From: Bathynomus jamesi
Taxonomy: Eukaryota; Arthropoda; Malacostraca; Isopoda; Cirolanidae
Length of the DNA stretch: 64,000 nt
Reading direction: 5' to 3'
Assembly: GCA_023014485.1 (NCBI GenBank)
Contig: JAJOZX010005526.1
Coordinates: 1-64,000 of the forward strand
Part shown: positions 55,815-64,000 of the stretch, piece by piece
How positions within the stretch are numbered: the first letter of the stretch is position 1
Layout of the letters: every line of letters begins with the position of its first letter
Translations under genes and position numbers: made by a program
Notes under the pieces: model-generated
Seen by the model: the letters and a program-made list of their open reading frames with translations, nothing else
What the model was told of the DNA's origin: nothing
Databases searched by the model: none

Positions 55815-58800
55815 AAACGGTTCTTAAACACATTAACGCTGGTAGAGTTCACGACGGGCGCGGGAAGATTATTCCATTTCTCAATTACTTTAAAGGTAAA
55901 GAAGTTTTTAGCGATATTAGTAATGAAACGTCTGCCACGCAACTTAAATCTGTTATTACGAGTATTGCTATTATCGAAAGTGAACAGTTTGTCAAAATTT
56001 ACGTTATCGATGTTATTAACGATTTTGAAAATTTCAATAAGCTACCCCCTTAATCTCCTAGTTTCGAGTGAATGCAAGTCTAACTCTTTAATCCTATCTT
56101 CATAAGGCTTGTTGCGCAATGACGGAATTAGTTTCGTGGCACGAGCTGAACCCTTTCTAACCTATCAATATCCTTACGCAAATACAGGCACCAAAACTGA
56201 ACGGCATATTCTAAATGAGGCCTGACTAGGGACTTGAAAAGGGGCAATATAATATTCTTCGATTTAAATTCGAAATTACGCGCTATGAAGCCTAACATCC
56301 TATTAGCTTTAGCGCAAGACTCCAGGCACTGGTTCCTAACTTTTAAATCTTTAGATACGCGTACGCCTAAATCTACTTCTTCGTCAACGCTCGCTAACTC
56401 TCTATCATCCATCGTGTACGTGTAATTATTGTTACGAGAACCTATATGCAAAACTTTACATTTGTCTACGTTAAATTGCATCTGCCACTTATCCGTCCAC
56501 TCCATAATCCTATTTACATCGTCTTGGAGCCTATTTCTATCGTCCTCGTTAACAACCTTACCGCCTATTTTAGTATCGTCCGCGAATTTTGACACGTTAC
56601 TAGTCAAACCTACATCTATGTCGTTAATGTAAATTACGAATAGCAATGGGCCTAACACTGAGCCCTGTGGGACACCGCTACCTACATCCAACCACCCCGA
56701 TTCACTACCATTAACAACGACCCTCTGTCTCCTAGCACGAAGCCATTCCTCTAACCAGTTAGCTACCTGACCGCGTATACCGTGCGCTTTAACCTTCGCA
56801 ATTAATCTTCTATGCGGAACTGTATCGAACACTTTTTTAAAATCTAAATAAATGACGTCAGCCGCTCTATGCCTATCGTATTCGCGCATTATTTCGTCAT
56901 AAAATTCTAACAAATTTGTTAAACAAGATCTATGGCGTCGAAACCCATGCTGACTACTATTAATCAAATCGCGACTTTCTAAGTGTTCGATGATACGATC
57001 CCTAACTACGGATTCCAAAAGTTTATCGACAATTGACGTTAAGCTAATGGGCCTATAATTGCTAGCTACTGTGCGGTCGCCTTTTTTAAAGTCTTCAGGA
57101 ATAATCTTCGTTAAGGGGCCTACGACAACGTCTTTCAAATCTTTCAGATGTCTAGTATAAAATGCATCAGGGCCTGGAGCCTTGCTAACTTTTAACTTAT
57201 CACTATAATGCGCAATCTCACCCTCGTAAACAGTTATTTCATCCAAAATAGTCTCGCTGCTAAATGGAACGATATCGTCCACATCGGGGACATTATCGAC
57301 GTCTTCCACGGTAAAAACTGTCGCAAAAAAGTTATTAAAAATACCCGCCATCGCCTGAATGTCGGAAGCCAAAGCGCCATTAGCGTCCAAGAGAGGGCCT
57401 ATATTATCTTTTATCGGCTTACGATTATTCACGTAATCGAAAAACTTTTTTGGGTTATGTTTACTATCCGCAGCTATAAGGATCTCTAAATTACGCTTAG
57501 CATTCCTAACTGATCTCTTCACCTGACGTCGAAGCTCGATATATCTATTAGCGTTAGCTACCGTGCCATTGCGCTTATTAAGTCTATGCGCTGCTCTGTT
57601 ACGCTCGTTTATGAACTCGCCTATTTCCCTAGTCCACCACTTAGGCCTACCATGATTTCTAGCGCGCTTGGGCTTACGAGGAATAAACTCCCTTTCGATA
57701 TTCAAGAAACTATCATTAAGCGCCTCCCAATGCAAATGTGCGTCATTACCCATAAATAAGTCACCCCAGTCCACTACTCTCATCCTATCCGCAAAACTAT
57801 CAAAATTGGCCCTACGAAAATCAGGGACTTCTATTACGTTACTATCCTTAGTGTTTTCGGTGCTTTCCTGTTAACGGGAATACCCGACCGCCCGCCACCA
57901 AACTGTTTGTTATGTATTTTTGCTCTCGTCATTTTCGTTTAAACTAACGAAAATATCACAACTTAACCTAACCAATCATCAAGGGCGTACAGTTGACCTA
58001 ACCGCGCATTCGATTGACCTAACCGGGCATTGAATTAACCTAACAGGTTAATATAACGGAAAATGCCCGGTTAGGTCAACTGAATGCCCAGTTAGGTCAA
58101 TTGAATGCCCGGTTAGGTCAACTGTACGCCTTTGATAATTGGTTAGGTTAAGTTGTGATATTTTCGTTAGTTTAAACGAAAATGACAAGAGCAAAAATAC
58201 ATCATAAACAGTTTGGTAGTCCCGATAATACGTAAGTACCGAATATATTAATCATTTAAATGAAATTAGTTAATATGTAAGCGATAATCAGTTAGTAGGG
58301 GGCCAAAATGTCTTTATGACATCTAAAATCGCAGAAAAAACGTCGCTGCTTTCGGTACGTTGTCGCCACATGAATTCCGCAAGATACGAGTCCAGATGAT
58401 GGCGGGCGGTTGGGTATTCCCGTTAACAGGAAAGCACCGTGTTTTCTATCAATAACTTAAACCTAAGAATTTGATGATCACTACATCCTAAACTCTCGCC
58501 TACTTCTAAACCTTCGACTATGTTTTCGCCGTTCGTCATCACTACGTCTAAAATATTATCACCGCGCGTTGGTTCGGTAACCATCTGTCGCAAAAAATTA
58601 TCTTCCATGAACTCAATCAATCTCAAACCCTCAACGTTACCAGTAAAAGTCTCGTAATTGACGTTAGGGCAGTAAAGTCTCCGACAACTATACTATCCCA
58701 ATTATTAATAAAGTTACTAAGAAGTGTGTAAAATCTAGTATCGGTATCGAGGGGTTGAACGGGAGGTCTATAAGCAACAACAAAATTGAAACCAAGACTA

Positions 58801-58940
58801 CGCACCCTAACTTCAACGCATATTGCTACCGGAAAATCTATTTTAACCTCGATAGCCCAAAGGGAATTACGAATGTACACCAAAACGCCATCACCAATCC
58901 TAAGTTATATTTTACCACGGGTCGGCGTTTTAAACTATTT
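55815..58940 (-). pseudogene. CR1/jockey-like LINE ORF2 (endonuclease-RT)
   Basis: On the minus strand: a 5'-truncated AP-type endonuclease (about 58940-58450; YIRNSLWAIEV, VVGDF and the SDH motif in GCSDHQILRF), an inserted MITE (57859-58438), and a 551-residue open stretch (57783-56128). That stretch holds the linker (KKFFDYVNNRK), RT blocks APGPDAF, ISLTSIVDKLLE, HGFRRHRSC, YLDFKKVFDTV, VPQGSVLGPLLF and the catalytic FADDTK, and the thumb. A shift near 56128 leads to the C-terminus (ATKLIPSLRNKPYEDRI, WNNLPAPVVNS, to about 55815). It copies RNA by target-primed reverse transcription when intact. A frameshift also lies near 58625. Confidence 0.88.
57859..58438. mobile_element. Hairpin MITE in the LINE, 8-bp target duplication
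   Basis: The TIRs are about 39 bp with one mismatch (left begins ggtgctttcctgttaacggg), flanked by the perfect repeat gtgttttc (57851-57858 and 58439-58446). Inside, 57900-58041 and about 58070-58217 form further inverted arms with repeated units of gttgacctaaccgggcatt. The superfamily is unclear: the 8-bp duplication fits hAT, P or Merlin, but the GGTGC ends are not the usual CA of hAT. Confidence 0.85.
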
Positions 58941-59039
58941 TTCACGTCGGACCGGCGTTCCCCGGACCCACAACGTTTAAAGAAGGCTTCGACCTATACA
59001 ACTTTCGAACGTTTTCGTCAATTAACCTACCTAGCCTAG

Positions 59040-59600
59040 CATTCAGGAGCGGCTCGCAGGTAGGCACTGTGGAACTGCAGCACCCCCATGATCTTATGAT
59101 CTTTATATTTAAATATTTAAAATAGCCTCTCTGATTGTTTTTTTTCAATGAACTTTGAGTTTTTAAATCAGATTATATCCTTTTTTCCTTAAACTATTTC
59201 AATGCCGAACGAATGAATCACGAAAGTAGCTTCAGCCTTCCCGTGGAACTGCGTACTTAGTTCCAAATTTTGTTCGAAACGCTTGAAACCTCGGTGGCGG
59301 ACGTACGAAGAGCGAGTCAGAATCGCGGGTTTAAGAGGATCCAAAGCACTGTGGACAGAGTAGTGCCGATTTGTTTGTTTGACGTGGTAGTTGTGTTGCT
59401 GTATCGTTTGCTAATTCGAAATTTAATTCCCGAATTGCACTTATCAATGATTCGTTATCATTTATTTTTTGTCGTGAGATTGAAGTTAATTATATAATAA
59501 TTGGATTATTTACAATATATAGCTTTCATTTCTTAGAATATTTTTTTCACAAGTGACTTTTTGTTTTTTGAAATTTTAACTAGGCGCCTATTCTATTATC
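59040..59600 (+). other. Probable 5' region of the hAT copy at 59601
   Basis: No frame is supported. caggagcggctcgcaggtag at 59046 resembles a hAT left end and lies where the LINE sequence stops, so it may be the element border. No matching right end is found in the window. Confidence 0.4.
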
Positions 59601-60745
59601 ATGGCTGCGCTAGCCCCAGAAGTGAGTCGGGTGACAGTGAGTAAAATTCAGTCTCGTAATTTTTCACAGTTATCTCTTCAAGAAAAAATAGCTATTAAAA
59701 CTGAAGGACGCCCTACACCAGAAATTCAAATATCTCAGCCCGGAATAAGTAACAATAAGAAATATATTCGTAGTTTTAATTCAGAATGGTACCAAAGAAA
59801 AAGTTGGCTTTGTGGTTGTAAAGTTAAAAATGCATTATTTTGTTTCCCGTGTCTACTACTCGGTGGTGACTTGACGTGGACAAAAAGTGGTTTCACAAAT
59901 ATAAACAAAATGAAAGAAAAAACTGAAAAGCATGAGCGTTCAAAGAAGCATATTGATAATGTGATTACTGATTTCCCTGTCACTTTTAGGAACGGTAAAT
60001 ATCAAAGAAAAACTTAGTGAGGCTTACAAACTCTCGATTATCGAACATAATAACAAAGTTACCAAAAATCGTGAAATATTGTCGAAAATAATAGACTGCA
60101 TTAAATTCTGCGGAAATTTTGAGATTTCTTTACGTGGACATGATGAAAAAGATGATTCGGCAAATCCAGGTGTATTCAGGGGATTAATTAATTTCGCATC
60201 AAAATTAGATCCCGATTTGAAAAAACATTTAGAAAGCAACACAGCCTTCAAGGGCGTTTCCAAAACCATTCAGAATGATATTCTTGACTGTGTGCTGCAG
60301 GTATCCCGCAATCAAATAAAAAAAGAAATTAAAGAAGCTTCGTTTGTGGCGGTCATGGCTGATGACACAACTAATGTTTCTGAACACATTCAAATGGTTA
60401 TTGTTCTGAGATACGAGCTGAATGAGGAAGTCTTTGAGTGCTTCTGGGGTTTCTTTACTCCGGAAAATCAAATGGCAGAAGGACTAGCTAAGTGCATTCT
60501 AGATCAGCTAGATATTCTTCTCGAAGGAAACAAGCAGAAACTAATTGCTCAGACATTTGATGGCGCAAATGTCATGAAAGGAAAAAAAGGGGGAGTTCGG
60601 GCTAAAATTAAAGAAGTTTACAATAATGCACACTTCATTCACTGTTATGCCCACCAACTGAATCTGATTATGAAAAATGCAGCAAGTACTACCCGAAATT
60701 CAAGAATATTCTTTTCTAACCTCTTGGCTATACCAACATTTTTCT
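59601..60745 (+). pseudogene. ZMYM1-like hAT transposase, N-terminal half
   Basis: 59601-60017 encodes a TTF-type zinc finger region (SWLCGCKVKNALFCFPCLLL). After a frame change near 60010 a 238-residue stretch (60079-60795) carries the DUF4371-like core with VMADDTTNVSEH (first acid), FDGANVMKG (second acid) and CYAHQLNL (CxxH). It stops making sense at about 60745 and the dimerisation region with the third acid is absent, so the copy is 3'-truncated. The sequence is well preserved up to that point. Confidence 0.85.
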
Positions 60746-60759
60746 CCAGGTCACCACTT

Positions 60760-61420
60760 CCTCTCTCTATCTTAAGCAAACAGCAAACTAATTAATAATG
60801 TCAAATATCCCCAACTATGATATCGGATCACAACATCATTGAAATAACAATTAATATAAAGGCAACAGGAAAGGAAAGAACAACACAACAGAAAGAAGGA
60901 AATTCGAAATTTTTAATTTTCACTCCAAAGCTATAAACTGGGAAGATGTTACATCCAGCATGGAAGTAATAGATTAGAAAACCATTTTCGAGGCCAAGGC
61001 AACGGAGGAGATGCTAATGACGTTAGAGGAGAAGACGTTAGAAATTGTGGAAAAACATGTCCCAAAAATACAACAAAGAGGAAAGAGAAGCAGGTTCGAG
61101 AGACAAAAGAGGGCATTGTTTCGAAAGAGAAAAAGAGTGACTGCAAAATTAAGTAACTGTAAAGATAACAACATCAAAAAAATATTAAATGATAAACTGC
61201 AAAGTATCGATGACGTCATACAGGAACTAATTGAGAAGCATACAGAAAAAGAAGAATACGACGCTATAGAAGCGATAAAGGCTAACTCAAAGTACTTCTA
61301 TAATTTTGCAAAAAATAGTGATATAACTGCAGCAGTACTAAGGGCACCTATGAAAACCACTGCAACTACAAATTTGGAAGTACAATGTATACAGATAAAG
61401 ACTCAAAATAGAATTTGACT
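60760..61420 (+). pseudogene. LINE fragment, region between endonuclease and RT
   Basis: An open stretch (61011-61418) reads KHVPKIQQRGKRSRFERQKR, then RKRKRVTAKL and IEAIKANSKYFYNFAKNSD. This is the basic linker and 'KYFYxxAK' segment found before the RT in CR1/jockey-like LINEs. Upstream sequence to about 60760 reads similarly but with stops. Neither catalytic domain is present. It abuts the truncated hAT at about 60750. Confidence 0.7.
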
Positions 61421-61429
61421 AAAATAAAA

Positions 61430-61930
61430 TAACCGTGATCTATTTACAAAAACAACATTGTTTTCAGAGGCATACCCATCATTCAGATAGGGCACTTGCA
61501 CTTGAAAAAAGGGCACTTGCAAGAAATTGAGGGGAGGGGTTCCGGACGTCGCCGACCCCCACCCCGCTACATCCACCCTTGCTGCTATTCACCATTGCTT
61601 ATATCTCACACAAAACAGTGTAGAACTCTTGGTATGGTGGTATGTTTATAGTGATGAGTTGGCTTTTGTAGTCTATTATGGTGACTTATGGTAGCATATA
61701 GACTTTATGCTACCCCAGGCAGAGACAAGTATGATATAATCCTCTTAATAGTGCATAAAATAATGGTTTATTGCAGTTGGGTAATGATACACTAAAATAT
61801 ATGCCATGAACATTTTAAGACATAACTCAGTTCATAACTTTTTAAATTTTCTGGCTTTCAGATGAAATACTTTATTGGCTATTTCTAATAAAAGTTTAAT
61901 TTTTTATAATATTTATAGTATTTTTAATGT
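61430..61930. other. Non-coding stretch with a tiny BEL-like fragment
   Basis: At 61588-61632, ttcaccattgcttatatctc and acacaaaacagtgtagaact match BEL integrase sequence (compare about 1007-1045 in copy A) with several differences, on the minus strand. Before it, 61495-61583 is C/G-rich and looks like a DNA-transposon end (ctacatccacccttg), which I cannot place. The rest is AT-rich with nothing recognised. Confidence 0.5.
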
Positions 61931-61940
61931 TTGGGTGAAA

Positions 61941-62745
61941 TGGCAGACAGAAAGCGACTGTCTTGGGCACAATACCGTAAACGGAAGGTTGAAAAGGAAC
62001 AAACGAAGCAAGAAAGTTCCTTTCTGAAATATCTTCGTCCACAACATCAAGATGAAGGCAGTTCACAGCATCAAAATGAAAATGAAGCCCAGAACATAGA
62101 AGTTTTGCCTACAGACACAAAATGAAGTCCACCTGGATCAAGATTTGGAAAGGAATAAGGTGAAAATGTTACTAATTTAAATTAAAACTATGGTGGCCCT
62201 GCTGCTTGGCCAAAATGTGATCATGTGAGACAAATCTTGATGGAACATGGCGCCAGAACAAGTTCAGCAATTCAGTTTTTCAAAAGGCAGTAATCAAAGA
62301 AAATTCTTAGCAAATCATTACGAAATACTTGTCAATGGAGAAGAAATGCGCTCCCAATGGCTACGGTATTCGGTGTCAAAGGACTACTGTAGGTAGTTTG
62401 CTTTTGTTGCAAGCTGTTTTGCAGTAACACGGTTGGCACATCATCACTTTCTGATAAGGGTTTGAAAGATTGAAAAAATAATGTCTGCAATTCTATCACC
62501 TCAGAAAAAAAGCAATGAACATTTGGAAAAATTTCAAATTTGGAACTTGAACTGCGGTTGAAAAATAAGAAAACAATAAATGAAGGAAACTTACGTCTCA
62601 TTAAGCAAGAAGAAAAATATTGGAAATAAATTTTAGAAAGATTGATTGCTCTGGTAAGAGTTCTCGGTGTACAAAATCTTCCATTCCGCGAAAGAAATGA
62701 AAAACTGTATAGTAGGCCGGGTCGAAATTTTATATTGAAAAGGTA
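61941..62745 (+). pseudogene. ZMYM1-like hAT transposase, N-terminal remnant
   Basis: It opens with MADRKRLSWAQYRKRKVEKE (61941), the basic start seen in the intact hAT at 42404, followed by SFLKYLRPQ. After shifts it shows CDHVRQILMEHGARTSS, NHYEILVNGEEMRSQWLRYS (the TTF finger entry) and a FCFCCKLF-like segment near 62400, then a decayed region up to about 62745 (VLGVQNLPFRERNEKL). Many frame changes; the catalytic core is absent. Confidence 0.75.
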
Positions 62746-63068
62746 TATATTGTGAGGGGTTTGACTGGAATACAGGAACTCCCTCATAACTAATTTTCGC
62801 CGTTTAAAGCCTCCTACCTTTGGCACAATTTTTCACTTTTTGACCTATATTGAAGAATATTCAATTTATACGAGACTTACTCTACATTCAGGTTTTTTGA
62901 TGACATAACTCTTTATTAGCGTAAAATTAATTAAGTACAACAATATATTCAGAAGAAAAAATTAGAGACAAAATACTGTAAATGTGTTAAAATTCAATTC
63001 ACTTTTCCATGGTTCCTTATCACATCAAAAGGGAAGAAATTTTCAATATCATTAGGAAATTTTATTTC
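62746..63068. other. Non-coding stretch, probable 3' region of the minus-strand gene
   Basis: AT-rich. A minus-strand AATAAA lies at 62912-62917, about 150 bases beyond the stop of the pseudogene at 63078, and would suit as its polyadenylation signal. Nothing else is recognised. Confidence 0.4.
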
Positions 63069-63077
63069 ATATGTTTC

Positions 63078-63935
63078 TTACTCATTCCATTGGGCCTTCC
63101 ATTCAAACTTGGGCAGTTTTCGCATCGATTCTAATGAGTTTAAGATAAACTTTTGACGGTTGTCATATCGTATTCTTTCCTGACATACCTTTGTTACTAG
63201 GTTCACTGCCCTTTCCACACTTTGACTGTGGCGTGGAAAAGAAGCTATCTCCAGTGGCTTACATCGAGCCTGTAGTAGCTCATCGTCGCAAAAATTGTTT
63301 AGCAGCGGTGGAGGAGTAATGATCTCTTTTTGCCAATCGATCATCTCGGTGTAGTCAGTAGATTGGAAATTGAGGGTTCGAGGTAACTCAAAGTTTCTGG
63401 TACCTGAAAATCCTGTTCTTCAAAGGATGATTTTCTGAATAGCTTGCTCCCTAATTTCTAGTCTCTTGTCAGTTACCATTGATATGAGTATATTTTCTGG
63501 GTGGGCAAAGTAGGCGTTATTCTTTAATACTGGTTCTATGATTGATCCATATTGTTCATCTAAATTTCGAAGCAAGCACATTAAATGCCAAAAGTTATAT
63601 GCACCATCAGTTGCATTAGGATGAGATTTTATCCAAAACTACCCTGGAGCATAGAACTGCATAATAATCTTGACTATATCTTGAAGGTTTTTATCGGGAT
63701 TTGGCGTTGAAATATATAATCGAAGGACTCTGTTGGCTAAAGTTAGCCAGCGAGCATGGTGAAGGGTACCTGGGGATCGAGTGGACAGATTTTGAGAAGT
63801 GTCTCCAGTTTGCACTGCCAGACACATATCATAGAGATATCTTTGATCACTGCTTAGCTCCTTCACAACATTTGCTGGAATTTCTTTAATGTTTCCCTTT
63901 ACGCGAGAAGTTTTTTGCATTTACGCGAGAATATT
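63078..63935 (-). pseudogene. Second uncharacterised multicopy family, C-terminal part
   Basis: One reading frame runs from about 63920 to 63078 with two nonsense codons: TAG at 63639-63641 and TGA at 63420-63422. Blocks are SSDQRYLYDMCLAVQ, SPGTLHHARWLTLANRVLRL, PENILISMVTDKRLEIREQA, IDWQKEIITPPPLLNNFCDD and HSQSVERAVNLVTK. I recall this as a widespread unnamed family in arthropods and Hydra, often multicopy; no function is known to me. The upstream sequence to 64000 continues in a shifted frame, so the gene extends out of the window. Confidence 0.7.
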
Positions 63936-64000
63936 TGACAACCTCCAGTTGTGTTAAATCTGTTTTCAGTTTATTCCCAATTGAACCCACAAAAGTATTT

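Noticed and set aside
40859..64000. Ordinary host protein-coding gene
   Set aside because: Every frame above about 100 residues could be assigned to a transposon, a repeat-associated family or low complexity.

Overview
The window reads as repeat-dense animal (metazoan) DNA. There are no operons, the coding units are transposon proteins with spliceosomal introns, and the mobile families (BEL/Pao and Ty3/Gypsy LTR elements, hAT and Tc1/mariner DNA transposons, CR1/jockey-like LINEs, a tRNA-derived SINE) are those of invertebrates. An arthropod, possibly a crustacean, is my best guess. It rests on repeat style only, and no ordinary host gene is recognisable.

Layout. (1) 1-40858 is a cluster of four BEL/Pao copies of one family: A (minus, 1-6900), B (plus, 6903-18778), C (minus, 23213-29119) and D (minus, 28507-40858). 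A and B meet head to head inside LTR sequence at about 6900. B carries a Ty3/Gypsy element (11702-16834, tRNA-Ser-type primer site) in its pol. C and D are a tandem dimer sharing one LTR (28507-29119). Both carry the same hAT transposon at the same site in the integrase region: hAT-1 is truncated (18779-23212) and hAT-2 complete (30042-35059). This is the footprint of an LTR-LTR unequal exchange that duplicated a unit of about 11.8 kb. hAT-2 has TIRs, an 8-bp target duplication, a nested 0.7-kb MITE with its own 8-bp duplication, and a four-exon transposase frame of 695 aa that looks unbroken.

(2) 40859-50700 is a mosaic. It holds a LINE 3' end, a palindromic mariner fragment split by an apparently intact ZMYM1-like hAT (42010-45779, 816 aa in three exons), a mariner MITE with 217-bp arms (47061-47688), a tRNA-derived SINE whose tail resembles the adjacent LINE tail, and a LINE interrupted by one hAT-type element that is itself interrupted by another.

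(3) 50700-64000 holds broken copies of two uncharacterised protein families, a degenerate hAT (51573-54298) inside the first of them, a CR1/jockey-like LINE (55815-58940) with an inserted hairpin MITE (57859-58438), two more degenerate hAT transposases, a LINE fragment and a very small BEL-like fragment.

How it fits together: this is a TE graveyard with a readable order of events. Paired empty and filled sites occur inside the window, so several insertions can be ordered without outside data. Only two frames look intact, both hAT transposases (31395-34582 minus and 42404-45337 plus); all LTR and LINE polyproteins are broken. Many breaks are single-base indels, so decay and residual sequencing error cannot be told apart here.
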